DNA of 5,662 bases from Ignavibacteriaceae bacterium (lineage in GTDB: Bacteria; Bacteroidota; Ignavibacteria; Ignavibacteriales; Ignavibacteriaceae), in assembly GCA_026193755.1 (NCBI GenBank), contig JAPHUI010000448.1, forward strand, positions 1-5,662, read 5' to 3'. The notes beneath the pieces are model-generated. The model ran no database searches and had not been told where the DNA came from. It worked only from the letters and a program-made list of their open reading frames with translations. Below are positions 1 to 5,646 of this stretch, piece by piece. Each line of letters begins with the position of its first letter. Positions within the stretch are counted from its first letter, which is position 1. The position numbers were made by a program, and so were the translations under genes.

Positions 1-330
1 GAAAATCCGGACTTTATACCAATAATTCGGGATCAGGAGAAGAAAATTGGTTGCAGAGACTATTATTATATACCGAAGGAAGAATTAAAATCTAAAGAGG
101 AAAAAATTAAAAACGGTGATCTTCTTGCAATTACGACTACAGTAAAAGGATTAGATATTGGTCACGTTGGAATTGCTGTTAAAATGGAGGATGGTAGAAT
201 ACATTTGCTTCACGCACCGCATGAAAATTCTAAAGTTCAAATCAGTGAGGAGCGGCTATCAGATTATTTGATGAAATATAAAAGACATTCGGGTGTGATC
301 ATTTTGAGAGCCATAGAACCTACTCAATAA
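1..330 (+). CDS. DUF1460 family amidase/peptidase-like protein, C-terminal part (5' end off the window)
   Basis: An open frame enters from the left edge in frame 1 and ends at TAA 328-330, giving 109 visible residues. The core reads GDLLAITTTVKGLDIGHVGI (residues 39-58), then IHLLHAP (67-73), an I-S-x3-L-S-D-Y-L stretch near 81-90, and a final GVIILR. This order (G-D-x-x-A-I-T-T, H-V-G-I, H-L-L-H-A, then a closing hydrophobic strand with Arg) is what I know of the DUF1460 family (PF07313), distant relatives of NlpC/P60-type cell-wall amidases. His55 is the likely catalytic histidine; the nucleophilic Cys and the signal peptide would lie upstream, outside the window. The likely role is cleavage or recycling of peptidoglycan peptides in the envelope, an inference from family only. 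The last 7 bp overlap the convergent nfo gene. I see no terminator between the two genes. Confidence 0.8.
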   Translation, partial: ENPDFIPIIRDQEKKIGCRDYYYIPKEELKSKEEKIKNGDLLAITTTVKGLDIGHVGIAVKMEDGRIHLLHAPHENSKVQISEERLSDYLMKYKRHSGVIILRAIEPTQ

Positions 331-1181
331 TTTTTTATTAAACTTTTCAAGACTTTTAAATTTTCCAGATCTTCCAGCTGCTCTTTTCCCTTTGGTGTTT
401 CTAAAATTTTAGGAATTCTGGCTAACCTTTCATCATCCATTATATTCTTAAATCCTTCAAGTCCAATAAATCCTTTTCCAATATGCTCGTGCCTATCGAC
501 TCTGCTTCCCAAAGGTTTCTTGCTGTCATTCATATGAAAACATTTTAATTTTTCAAGTCCGATTATGTCATCAAACTCTTTAATAATCTCGTTAAAAGAT
601 TTTGGATCTTTTATGTCATATCCTGCAGCAAAAACGTGCGCTGTGTCAATACAAACAGTCATTCGCTCTTTCATTTCCACACGGTCAATTATTTCTCTAA
701 GCTGCTCAAACCTGTAACCGATTGTAGTGCCCTGACCAGCCGTTGTTTCGAGCATCGAACTTACATTGTAATCCTTTGTTTTTTCGTGAGCAATGTTAAG
801 CGATTCAGCAATTCTTTTTATCCCTTCTTCTTCGCCAGAACCAAGATGAGCACCAGGATGAAAGTTTAGAAGAGTAATACCGAGCAATTTACATCTTTCA
901 AGCTCATCTAAAAATGCTTTTCTCGATTTTTCAAGAATTATCTTTTTCGTTGCACAAAGATTTATCAGGTATGAATCGTGTGCAACAACAAATTTAATAT
1001 TCGATTTATCCAGTTTCGATTTAAAGGCATTAATCTCTTTATCATCAAGCTTTTTTTGAAACCAGCGGTTATTATTTTTAGTGAAGATCTGCATAGCAGT
1101 AAATCCCAGCTTTTCAGCCAGCTCAACTGATTTTGATACTCCACCTGAAATAGAAGTATGTGCACCAAGTAGTTGATTCAT
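324..1181 (-). CDS. nfo: Deoxyribonuclease IV (endonuclease IV, AP endonuclease family 2)
   Basis: This is a full-length 285-residue protein, the usual size for endonuclease IV. In base excision repair the enzyme cuts the phosphodiester bond 5' of abasic sites in the cytoplasm, using three Zn ions on a TIM barrel. All expected metal ligands are present: His68 (in HDSYLIN), His108 (in LLNFHPGAH), Glu145 (in ETTAGQG), Asp179 and His182 (in CIDTAHVFAAGYD), His216 (in FHMNDSK), Asp229 and His231 (in GSRVDRHEH) and Glu261 (in ILETP). From residue 145 onward these positions coincide with the E. coli Nfo numbering as I recall it. The ATG start is at 1179-1181, and the N-terminus LLGAHTSISGG is the family's normal start. 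There is no clear Shine-Dalgarno; the gene begins 2 bp after the stop of the upstream SDR gene, so it is probably co-transcribed and translationally coupled. The TGA stop at 324-326 lies inside the convergent DUF1460 gene. Confidence 0.97.
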   Translation of the reverse strand: MNQLLGAHTSISGGVSKSVELAEKLGFTAMQIFTKNNNRWFQKKLDDKEINAFKSKLDKSNIKFVVAHDSYLINLCATKKIILEKSRKAFLDELERCKLLGITLLNFHPGAHLGSGEEEGIKRIAESLNIAHEKTKDYNVSSMLETTAGQGTTIGYRFEQLREIIDRVEMKERMTVCIDTAHVFAAGYDIKDPKSFNEIIKEFDDIIGLEKLKCFHMNDSKKPLGSRVDRHEHIGKGFIGLEGFKNIMDDERLARIPKILETPKGKEQLEDLENLKVLKSLIKNY

Positions 1182-1183
1182 TT

Positions 1184-2074
1184 TTAATTAATGTAGTCTT
1201 TTATGATTTCTAATATATTCTCTTCAATTGATCGTGGTTTTAGACCAAATGATTGAAGTTTTTCTATATTTAATGAAACATCTTCAACTTTCGGAAAATT
1301 TGGGATATCATTCATCGTAATTTTTTGAATTAGATTTTTATCATATCCAGCAAGCAAACAAAGTGTCGTACCCATTTCAAATCGTGATAATCTCTCAAAT
1401 CCTCCCACATTAAGAGTTTTACTTTTTAATTCCATAGAAGCTAAATCAACAATTATACGTGCTGCATCATTTAGTGAAATTGGTGTCCGGAATTGATCAG
1501 TAAAAAGTTTAACCGTTTTATTGTTTCTCAAGTTTTCAAATGTATTATGAAAATAACACCGGGAATGATTTAACCCAATGCCGTAAAGCAATGCTGTTCT
1601 GAGTATTAAATAATTGTCAGTTGATTCTTTGACTTTTTGCTCACCCATTAATTTGGTCTCAGCATATAATGATACCGGAATTAATTTTGCATCTTCTTTA
1701 AGAAACGAATCTCTGTAACCAGCATAGACTAGATCAGTTGAGATATAAACAAGCTTTGAATTATGTGTGTTACTGAGTTCAGCAAAATTTTTAGTCGCTG
1801 TAACATTTGTTTCAAAATAATCTTTGGTGGTCTGATTTTCTTTTGGAACAGGGTTAGTAATTGCAGCAGTATGAATAACTATGTCAGGTTCAACATCTTC
1901 AAAAATCCTGTTAAGATCATTTTTATTTACTATATCAATTTTTGAAGAAGGAAATTTTCCACAGTTACCCAAAATATTATTAAAAGTAGTGTGGATGTTA
2001 AATTTCCTTGCAAAAGTAAGATTCAGATACTGACCCAGCAGACCGCTGCCACCTGTTATTAAGACTTTTTTCAT
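1184..2074 (-). CDS. RmlD-like SDR-family sugar-nucleotide reductase
   Basis: This 296-residue extended short-chain dehydrogenase/reductase has an N-terminal Rossmann fold: ITGGSGLLG, with Gly8/Gly11/Gly14 forming the NAD(P) pocket. IHTAA follows at 67-71, the catalytic Ser/Thr region YISTD at 110-114, and the catalytic pair YAETK (Tyr137, Lys141). The C-terminal half carries LRTALLYG (158-165), FRTPISLNDAAR (195-206) and NVGGFERLSR (222-231), typical of the RmlD substrate-binding group (PF04321) and of related sugar-nucleotide reductases. RmlD itself reduces dTDP-4-keto-rhamnose to dTDP-rhamnose. Here the usual STDYVFDG reads STDLVYAG, so the exact substrate is uncertain and I give no symbol. 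The gene is divergent from the rmlB-containing unit, which fits a role in deoxysugar-nucleotide synthesis, while its downstream partner is the DNA repair gene nfo, 2 bp away. The start at ATG 2072-2074 places the glycine motif at the normal position. A RmlD-like, MAT2B-like or other nucleotide-sugar epimerase/reductase remains possible. Confidence 0.85.
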   Translation of the reverse strand: MKKVLITGGSGLLGQYLNLTFARKFNIHTTFNNILGNCGKFPSSKIDIVNKNDLNRIFEDVEPDIVIHTAAITNPVPKENQTTKDYFETNVTATKNFAELSNTHNSKLVYISTDLVYAGYRDSFLKEDAKLIPVSLYAETKLMGEQKVKESTDNYLILRTALLYGIGLNHSRCYFHNTFENLRNNKTVKLFTDQFRTPISLNDAARIIVDLASMELKSKTLNVGGFERLSRFEMGTTLCLLAGYDKNLIQKITMNDIPNFPKVEDVSLNIEKLQSFGLKPRSIEENILEIIKDYIN

Positions 2075-2129
2075 TTAGTATACCAAATTAGTGACCTATT
2101 TAATTTTCAAATGAACAATAGATTTACGG

Positions 2130-2137
2130 CAAAGTTA
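2130..2137 (-). promoter_or_regulatory. Possible -7 element of the SDR-nfo promoter
   Basis: Read on the minus strand, these bases are TAACTTTG, a perfect match to the Bacteroidota -7 consensus TAnnTTTG. The start of transcription would lie near 2123, leaving an untranslated leader of about 50 nt before the SDR start codon at 2074. No TTG or TTTG is found 17-23 bp upstream, so only half of the expected promoter is visible. Confidence 0.3.
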
Positions 2138-2208
2138 TTTTACAACCTTCTATTCTTTGGATTTACTAAGTGCCTTTGGTAAATTTATAAATTATTTAAC
2201 GAAAGTAT

Positions 2209-2940
2209 ATGTATAAAAATCTTTTAATCAGCATTTTTTTTATTTCAAGTCTGGTCTGTCACGCACAACCAGGCCAGTTTTTCGATGCCCCGTTCGGCGG
2301 TGGAATAGGTTATGTGCCAGCCTGGTATGTTCCAAATCTTTCCCCGGTAAATAGTGAATTGAATAATATTGGTATGCCCGAGCTTTCCACCAGTGGTTTT
2401 TACTCTTCCGGCATTGCAGGATTTATTTATATTGGATTTGTAAAGAATTTAAGAATTGGAGGAATGGGTTTTGGTGGATCTCTTTCATCAAATCAGAATG
2501 TTAGTGGAATAAACAGGGAGGTTATTTATAGTCTCAGCGGTGGAGGAGTAACAATTGAATATACCCTCCCATTTATTAAAAATCTTGGCGTATCTGTCGG
2601 TGCTGCAATTGGAACTGGGAGTTTACAATTAGATATGTATCGGAATTCTGGTGAATTTACTTGGGGAGTAATCTGGGATGAATTAGCCAACCCGAATAAT
2701 CCCTCAGAAAATTTTAACAAAAAATTAAAAAACAGCTTTTGGATGTTCACTCCGACTATTAATCTTGATTATCCCTTGTACAGATTTGTTACTATTAGAC
2801 TGGGGGTTGGTTACCAGTTAGCGTTCGCTGATGACTGGACTGCAGATAATGATCAACCTGTATCCGGCATTCCTTCCGATTTAAATAGCAATTCATTTTT
2901 TATTCAATCCGGTATCTTTGTAGGCTTTTTCTCTTTTTAA
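2209..2940 (+). CDS. Secreted beta-barrel-like outer-membrane protein of unknown function
   Basis: This 243-residue protein has a signal peptide: Lys3, a hydrophobic stretch LLISIFFISSLV (5-16) and probable cleavage after Ala19 (CHA, then QPG). The mature part is rich in glycine and aromatic residues in short alternating strands, for example FIYIGFVKNLRIGGMGFGG (72-90), VIYSLSGGGVTIEYTL (105-120), LGVSVGAAIG (126-135) and VTIRLGVGYQLAF (194-206). It ends FVGFFSF, with the C-terminal phenylalanine typical of proteins inserted by the BAM machinery. It is therefore most likely a small outer-membrane barrel, but I do not recognise a characterised family. Cys17 is not in a lipobox (Val16 precedes it), so a lipoprotein is unlikely. 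A weak GAAAG lies just before ATG 2209. rmlB follows after 2 bp, so this is the first gene of the polysaccharide-related unit; a link to surface glycan is inferred from position only. Confidence 0.75.
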   Translation: MYKNLLISIFFISSLVCHAQPGQFFDAPFGGGIGYVPAWYVPNLSPVNSELNNIGMPELSTSGFYSSGIAGFIYIGFVKNLRIGGMGFGGSLSSNQNVSGINREVIYSLSGGGVTIEYTLPFIKNLGVSVGAAIGTGSLQLDMYRNSGEFTWGVIWDELANPNNPSENFNKKLKNSFWMFTPTINLDYPLYRFVTIRLGVGYQLAFADDWTADNDQPVSGIPSDLNSNSFFIQSGIFVGFFSF

Positions 2941-2942
2941 TT

Positions 2943-3953
2943 ATGAAGAAAATTCTTGTAACAGGCGGTGCAGGTTTTATTGGTAGTAATTTCATTAACT
3001 ACATCCTTAAAACCAGAAAAGATGTCTTTATAGTTAATTTAGACAAGTTAACTTATGCAGGCAACTTAAAGAATCTTACCGGAGTCGAAAACCATCCTAA
3101 TTATACTTTCATTAAAGGCGATATTGTAAATGATGAGTTGGTGCGGTATATATTTCAGAAGTACCGGATTACTCATGTAATAAATTTTGCAGCCGAATCA
3201 CACGTTGATAGAAGTATTCTTGGCTCAGAAATTTTTTTCAGAACAAATGTTTTAGGAACAAACATACTTCTCGAAACTGCAAAATATTTTGGAATAGAAA
3301 AATTTGTTCAGATTTCTACCGACGAAGTGTATGGCAGCCTAGGTCCTGAAGGACAATTTGAAGAAACAACTCCACTCCAACCAAACAGTCCGTATGCGGC
3401 AAGTAAAGCCGCTGCTGATATGATGGCTTTAGCTTTTCATCATACATATGGAGTCCCCGTAGTGATAACAAGGTGTTCGAATAATTACGGACAATACCAA
3501 TTCCCCGAGAAATTAATTCCTTTATTGATCATTAACTCATTGAATGATCAAAAACTTCCTGTTTATGGTGATGGATTATATGTTCGGGATTGGATATATG
3601 TAATTGATCATAATAAAGCTGTTGAGCTAGTTTTAGACGAGGGAAAAATCGGTGAGGTATACAACGTTGGAGCAAATACCGAAAAGAGGAATATTGAAAT
3701 TGTAAAACTTGTTTTAAAACAGCTTGGGAAATCTGAAGAATTGATAGAATTTGTTAAGGACCGACCCGGGCACGATAGAAGGTATGCAATTAATTCAAAG
3801 AAAATCAAAAAGCAGCTTGGGTGGGAACCGGACTATTCTTTTGAGAATGCAATGCGTGATACGATCAATTGGTATATAAAAAATGAAAAGTGGTGGAAAG
3901 AAATTATCTCCGGTGAATATATAAATTACTACAAGTTACAATATCAAGCTTAA
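2943..3953 (+). CDS. rmlB: dTDP-glucose 4,6-dehydratase
   Basis: This 336-residue protein is normal in length for RmlB/RfbB. The enzyme converts dTDP-glucose to dTDP-4-keto-6-deoxyglucose, the second step toward dTDP-rhamnose and other deoxysugars, using tightly bound NAD+ in the cytoplasm. Visible marks in order are: TGGAGFIG (7-14, NAD binding), NLDKLTYAGN (32-41, including the Asp that holds the adenosine ribose), NFAAESHVDRS (81-91), ISTDEVYG (124-131, with the Thr126-Asp127-Glu128 catalytic set that distinguishes dehydratases from epimerases), YAASK (Tyr151, Lys155), RCSNNYGQYQFPEK (177-190), YGDGLYVRDWIYV (208-220) and DRPGHDRRYAI (273-283). The tail, with W-W-K-E and a Tyr-rich end, is also typical. 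The gene starts 2 bp after the upstream barrel gene with no Shine-Dalgarno of its own, implying coupling. rmlA, rmlC and a canonical rmlD are not beside it. Alternative symbols for the family are rfbB and rffG. Confidence 0.96.
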   Translation: MKKILVTGGAGFIGSNFINYILKTRKDVFIVNLDKLTYAGNLKNLTGVENHPNYTFIKGDIVNDELVRYIFQKYRITHVINFAAESHVDRSILGSEIFFRTNVLGTNILLETAKYFGIEKFVQISTDEVYGSLGPEGQFEETTPLQPNSPYAASKAAADMMALAFHHTYGVPVVITRCSNNYGQYQFPEKLIPLLIINSLNDQKLPVYGDGLYVRDWIYVIDHNKAVELVLDEGKIGEVYNVGANTEKRNIEIVKLVLKQLGKSEELIEFVKDRPGHDRRYAINSKKIKKQLGWEPDYSFENAMRDTINWYIKNEKWWKEIISGEYINYYKLQYQA

Positions 3954-3968
3954 AATTTAATGATATAC

Positions 3969-3972
3969 GGAG
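3969..3972 (+). promoter_or_regulatory. Shine-Dalgarno-like GGAG before the SLBB protein
   Basis: GGAG sits in the 29-bp gap after rmlB, 10 nt before ATG 3983. It supports that start and is the clearest ribosome binding site in the window; the other genes have weak sites or none. Confidence 0.5.
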
Positions 3973-3982
3973 TCAAAAAAAC

Positions 3983-5425
3983 ATGAATTCTAAAATAGCA
4001 GTTTGTTTTTTATTTTTATTTCACTTCGCATTATACTCTCAGAATAATCAGAATAAAAATTTCAGTAGTGATATTCTTGGAACAGCTCCAATAAGTGTAA
4101 CAATTGGCGGTTCTTTCCCAATTACCGGGACATTCCCTGCACTCATGACCGAAAGAGTTGATGAATTTATTTCCAGAATTTATGCGCAGGCAGTTGATAT
4201 GACACTAAAGGTTACATCCGACCCCGATATATATAGAAAGCTTAAGGAACAAATAAATAATTTTGCTCTAAGGGGGATAAAACTAAAGCGTGCAACTGGT
4301 GAAGAAATGACAATCGATTTGAAAAAATTCAGACTTAATGGTGATTTTGCATATAATCCTTACCTCAAAAACGATGATGTCATTATTTTCCCGGCATATG
4401 ATATTAGTCGAAATTTTGTCGCGGCGAGTGGTGCTGTTAATTTTCCTGGTGTTTTCGTTTATGTTGAAGGAGACAAACTTAGCGATGTTCTTGACTTGGT
4501 TGGTGGAATCAATCCTGCCTATGAAAATGTGGATAGTGTCGAGATTTCCAGACTTTCTTACGATGGGCAAACGCAAACAAATATAAAAATTGCAATTGAT
4601 AAGGATTTCGTAATTCAGAGAGGAGACAGGCTTAGATTTTTAGCATATGAGACTCAAAAGAAAAACTTCTACGTTACCGTAATCGGAGAAGTAAAAATGC
4701 CCTCAAATGTACCAATCACTAAAAACCACACTACTTTATATGAAGTCATTCAGGCATGCGATGGATTCACAGAACTAGCCTCATTAAAAAGAGCGAGAGT
4801 TTACAAAAGAAATACTTTGTCAATCTTTTTAGAGGAAATGTATAACATTAATCTCAATGAACAACCTGACCTTGAAAATCCTAAATTTAGAAATATCATA
4901 CTGAATCTCGAGTTAGCCTTAATGTATAGAATGTCAAACGTGGTAACAGAAGACACAAATTATTTCAATCTTGAAAATCAATTAAGAGTATTAATTGAGG
5001 GAAGTTCTCTTGATTTCAGAAAGGTTAATGATTCAACTTCAGATATTGCAAAATATATCGTGCAAAGTGGGGATGTGATAATAATTCCACCCATACAGAA
5101 TTCGGTCTATGTATTTGGACAGGTTTTAAGACCAGGACATGTAACTTTTATCAACGGAAAAGATTACCTCTACTATATTAATGAAGCAGGCGGTATGGGA
5201 GAACTTGCTGAGGATGATGAAGTGATGGTAATTAAAGGTGGATCAAGAGCCTGGATTTCACCTTTAAAAGATGAAGTACAAATTGAAGAGGGTGATTATG
5301 TTTATGTACCAAAACAAAGTCTGAGAACATTAAGATCGTATATTCTGGAGTACTCTGTTTATATGAGTCTTTTAGCAAGTATCGCGGCTATACTTTTATC
5401 CATCGTAACAATTTCACAAAAATAA
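3983..5425 (+). CDS. Multi-SLBB-domain polysaccharide export-type protein (OPX-like) with C-terminal membrane helix
   Basis: This 480-residue protein begins with a signal peptide (hydrophobic VCFLFLFHFALYS, 7-19). Four related beta-grasp (SLBB-type) units follow, each closing on a G/N-D-x-(V/L)-x4 strand: roughly 37-139 (closing NDDVIIFPAY), 145-222 (opening AASGAVNFPG, with LSDVLDLVGG), 230-370 (opening TVIGEVKMP, closing SGDVIIIPP, with an insertion near 278-345) and 375-444 (opening YVFGQVLRPG, with NEAGG, closing EGDYVYVP). Residues 457-477 form a hydrophobic helix just before the end. SLBB repeats are known from Wza-type proteins that export capsule or exopolysaccharide, so a part in polymer export is likely and fits the upstream rmlB. 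Unlike Wza there is no lipobox cysteine, and the N-terminal Poly_export domain (PF02563) is not recognisable; its place is taken by the first SLBB-like unit. No Wzc-type kinase follows. A periplasmic anchor protein interacting with the export channel is an alternative role. Confidence 0.82.
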   Translation: MNSKIAVCFLFLFHFALYSQNNQNKNFSSDILGTAPISVTIGGSFPITGTFPALMTERVDEFISRIYAQAVDMTLKVTSDPDIYRKLKEQINNFALRGIKLKRATGEEMTIDLKKFRLNGDFAYNPYLKNDDVIIFPAYDISRNFVAASGAVNFPGVFVYVEGDKLSDVLDLVGGINPAYENVDSVEISRLSYDGQTQTNIKIAIDKDFVIQRGDRLRFLAYETQKKNFYVTVIGEVKMPSNVPITKNHTTLYEVIQACDGFTELASLKRARVYKRNTLSIFLEEMYNINLNEQPDLENPKFRNIILNLELALMYRMSNVVTEDTNYFNLENQLRVLIEGSSLDFRKVNDSTSDIAKYIVQSGDVIIIPPIQNSVYVFGQVLRPGHVTFINGKDYLYYINEAGGMGELAEDDEVMVIKGGSRAWISPLKDEVQIEEGDYVYVPKQSLRTLRSYILEYSVYMSLLASIAAILLSIVTISQK

Positions 5426-5431
5426 TTCGAC

Positions 5432-5461
5432 TTGCTTTTATACAAATAAAGAATATATTTG
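5432..5461 (+). promoter_or_regulatory. Bacteroidota-type promoter P1
   Basis: TTG at 5432-5434, a 19-bp spacer, and TATATTTG at 5454-5461 form a complete match to the TTG-N19-TAnnTTTG promoter of Bacteroidota. Transcription would start near 5468. It begins 6 bp after the stop codon of the SLBB gene, and no gene lies downstream within the window, so it must serve something beyond the right edge. Confidence 0.6.
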
Positions 5462-5543
5462 CAACGCTTTTTTGAACTATATTTTAGCTTTAGTATTTCG
5501 ATGATTTATAAAGGATTTGGTGTTTAAAATTAATCTAACCTTA

Positions 5544-5575
5544 TTTGACTTTATTAAATAAAGAAAGTAAATTTA
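5544..5575 (+). promoter_or_regulatory. Second promoter P2, in tandem with P1
   Basis: TTTG at 5544-5547, a 20-bp spacer and TAAATTTA at 5568-5575 match the Bacteroidota pattern at every position but the last of the -7 box. The same bases also read as a housekeeping sigma-type promoter: TTGACT at 5545-5550, exactly 17 bp, then TAAATT at 5568-5573. Transcription would start near 5580-5582. It lies about 114 bp downstream of P1 in the same direction. Confidence 0.5.
5549..5563. repeat. Short palindrome inside the P2 spacer
   Basis: CTTTATT and AATAAAG form 7-bp inverted arms around a single A (5556). The palindrome lies entirely between the two recognition elements of P2, a place where a repressor or activator could bind. 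It is AT-rich, so chance is a real possibility. Confidence 0.35.
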
Positions 5576-5579
5576 CAGC

Positions 5580-5595
5580 CCTTCATTTCAGAAGG
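5580..5595 (+). other. Hairpin at the predicted 5' end of the P2 transcript
   Basis: CCTTC (5580-5584) and GAAGG (5591-5595) pair perfectly across a 6-nt loop and are followed by TTTTATTTT. It resembles a small terminator, but it coincides with the expected start site of P2, so a 5'-end protecting stem or attenuator is as likely. For transcripts arriving from P1 or from the SLBB gene it could act as a weak terminator. Confidence 0.4.
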
Positions 5596-5603
5596 TTTTA
5601 TTT

Positions 5604-5616
5604 TGTTCATTGAAAG
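5604..5616 (+). promoter_or_regulatory. boxA-like antitermination element
   Basis: TGTTCATTGAAAG resembles the boxA elements of rRNA leaders as I recall them (TGCTCTTTAACA in E. coli, TGTTCTTTGAAA in Bacillus), which recruit the Nus antitermination complex to nascent untranslated RNA. It lies about 24 nt into the P2 transcript, before a stem-loop and with no reading frame around it, which is the expected place in a stable-RNA leader. Confidence 0.4.
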
Positions 5617-5624
5617 AGTGAGTG

Positions 5625-5646
5625 CGTTTAATCTGTTAATTAAACG
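5625..5646 (+). other. Perfect 8-bp stem-loop in the leader
   Basis: CGTTTAAT (5625-5632) and ATTAAACG (5639-5646) are exact inverted repeats around the 6-nt loop CTGTTA. No poly-T run follows, so it is not an intrinsic terminator. It may be a leader stem or part of a processing structure in a precursor RNA. Confidence 0.45.

Noticed and set aside
636..869. A 77-codon plus-strand frame opposite nfo
   Set aside because: It is fully antisense to the conserved catalytic core of endonuclease IV. Its Phe/Ser-rich composition comes from the opposite strand.
2151..2159. TATTCTTTG as a promoter -7 element for the barrel gene
   Set aside because: The spacing inside the element is 3 instead of 2, and no TTG lies 17-23 bp upstream.
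2209..2265. Lipoprotein signal with Cys17 in the barrel-like protein
   Set aside because: The residue before the cysteine is valine, not Gly/Ala/Ser. A signal peptidase I site after Ala19 fits better.
4283..4576. A 97-codon open frame on the minus strand inside the SLBB gene, and an 82-codon frame on the plus strand at 4338-4586
   Set aside because: Both lie wholly within a well-supported gene in another frame, show no domain or signal and have odd composition. They are shadows.
5434..5452. Possible terminator hairpin after the SLBB gene (TTTAT and ATAAA)
   Set aside because: The stem is only 5 A-T pairs with no following T-run, and it overlaps the spacer of promoter P1. It would not be stable.
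5501..5527. An 8-codon frame (ATG to TAA) between P1 and P2, a possible leader peptide
   Set aside because: It is too short to distinguish from chance, has no ribosome binding site or codon pattern linked to attenuation, and no gene follows it directly.
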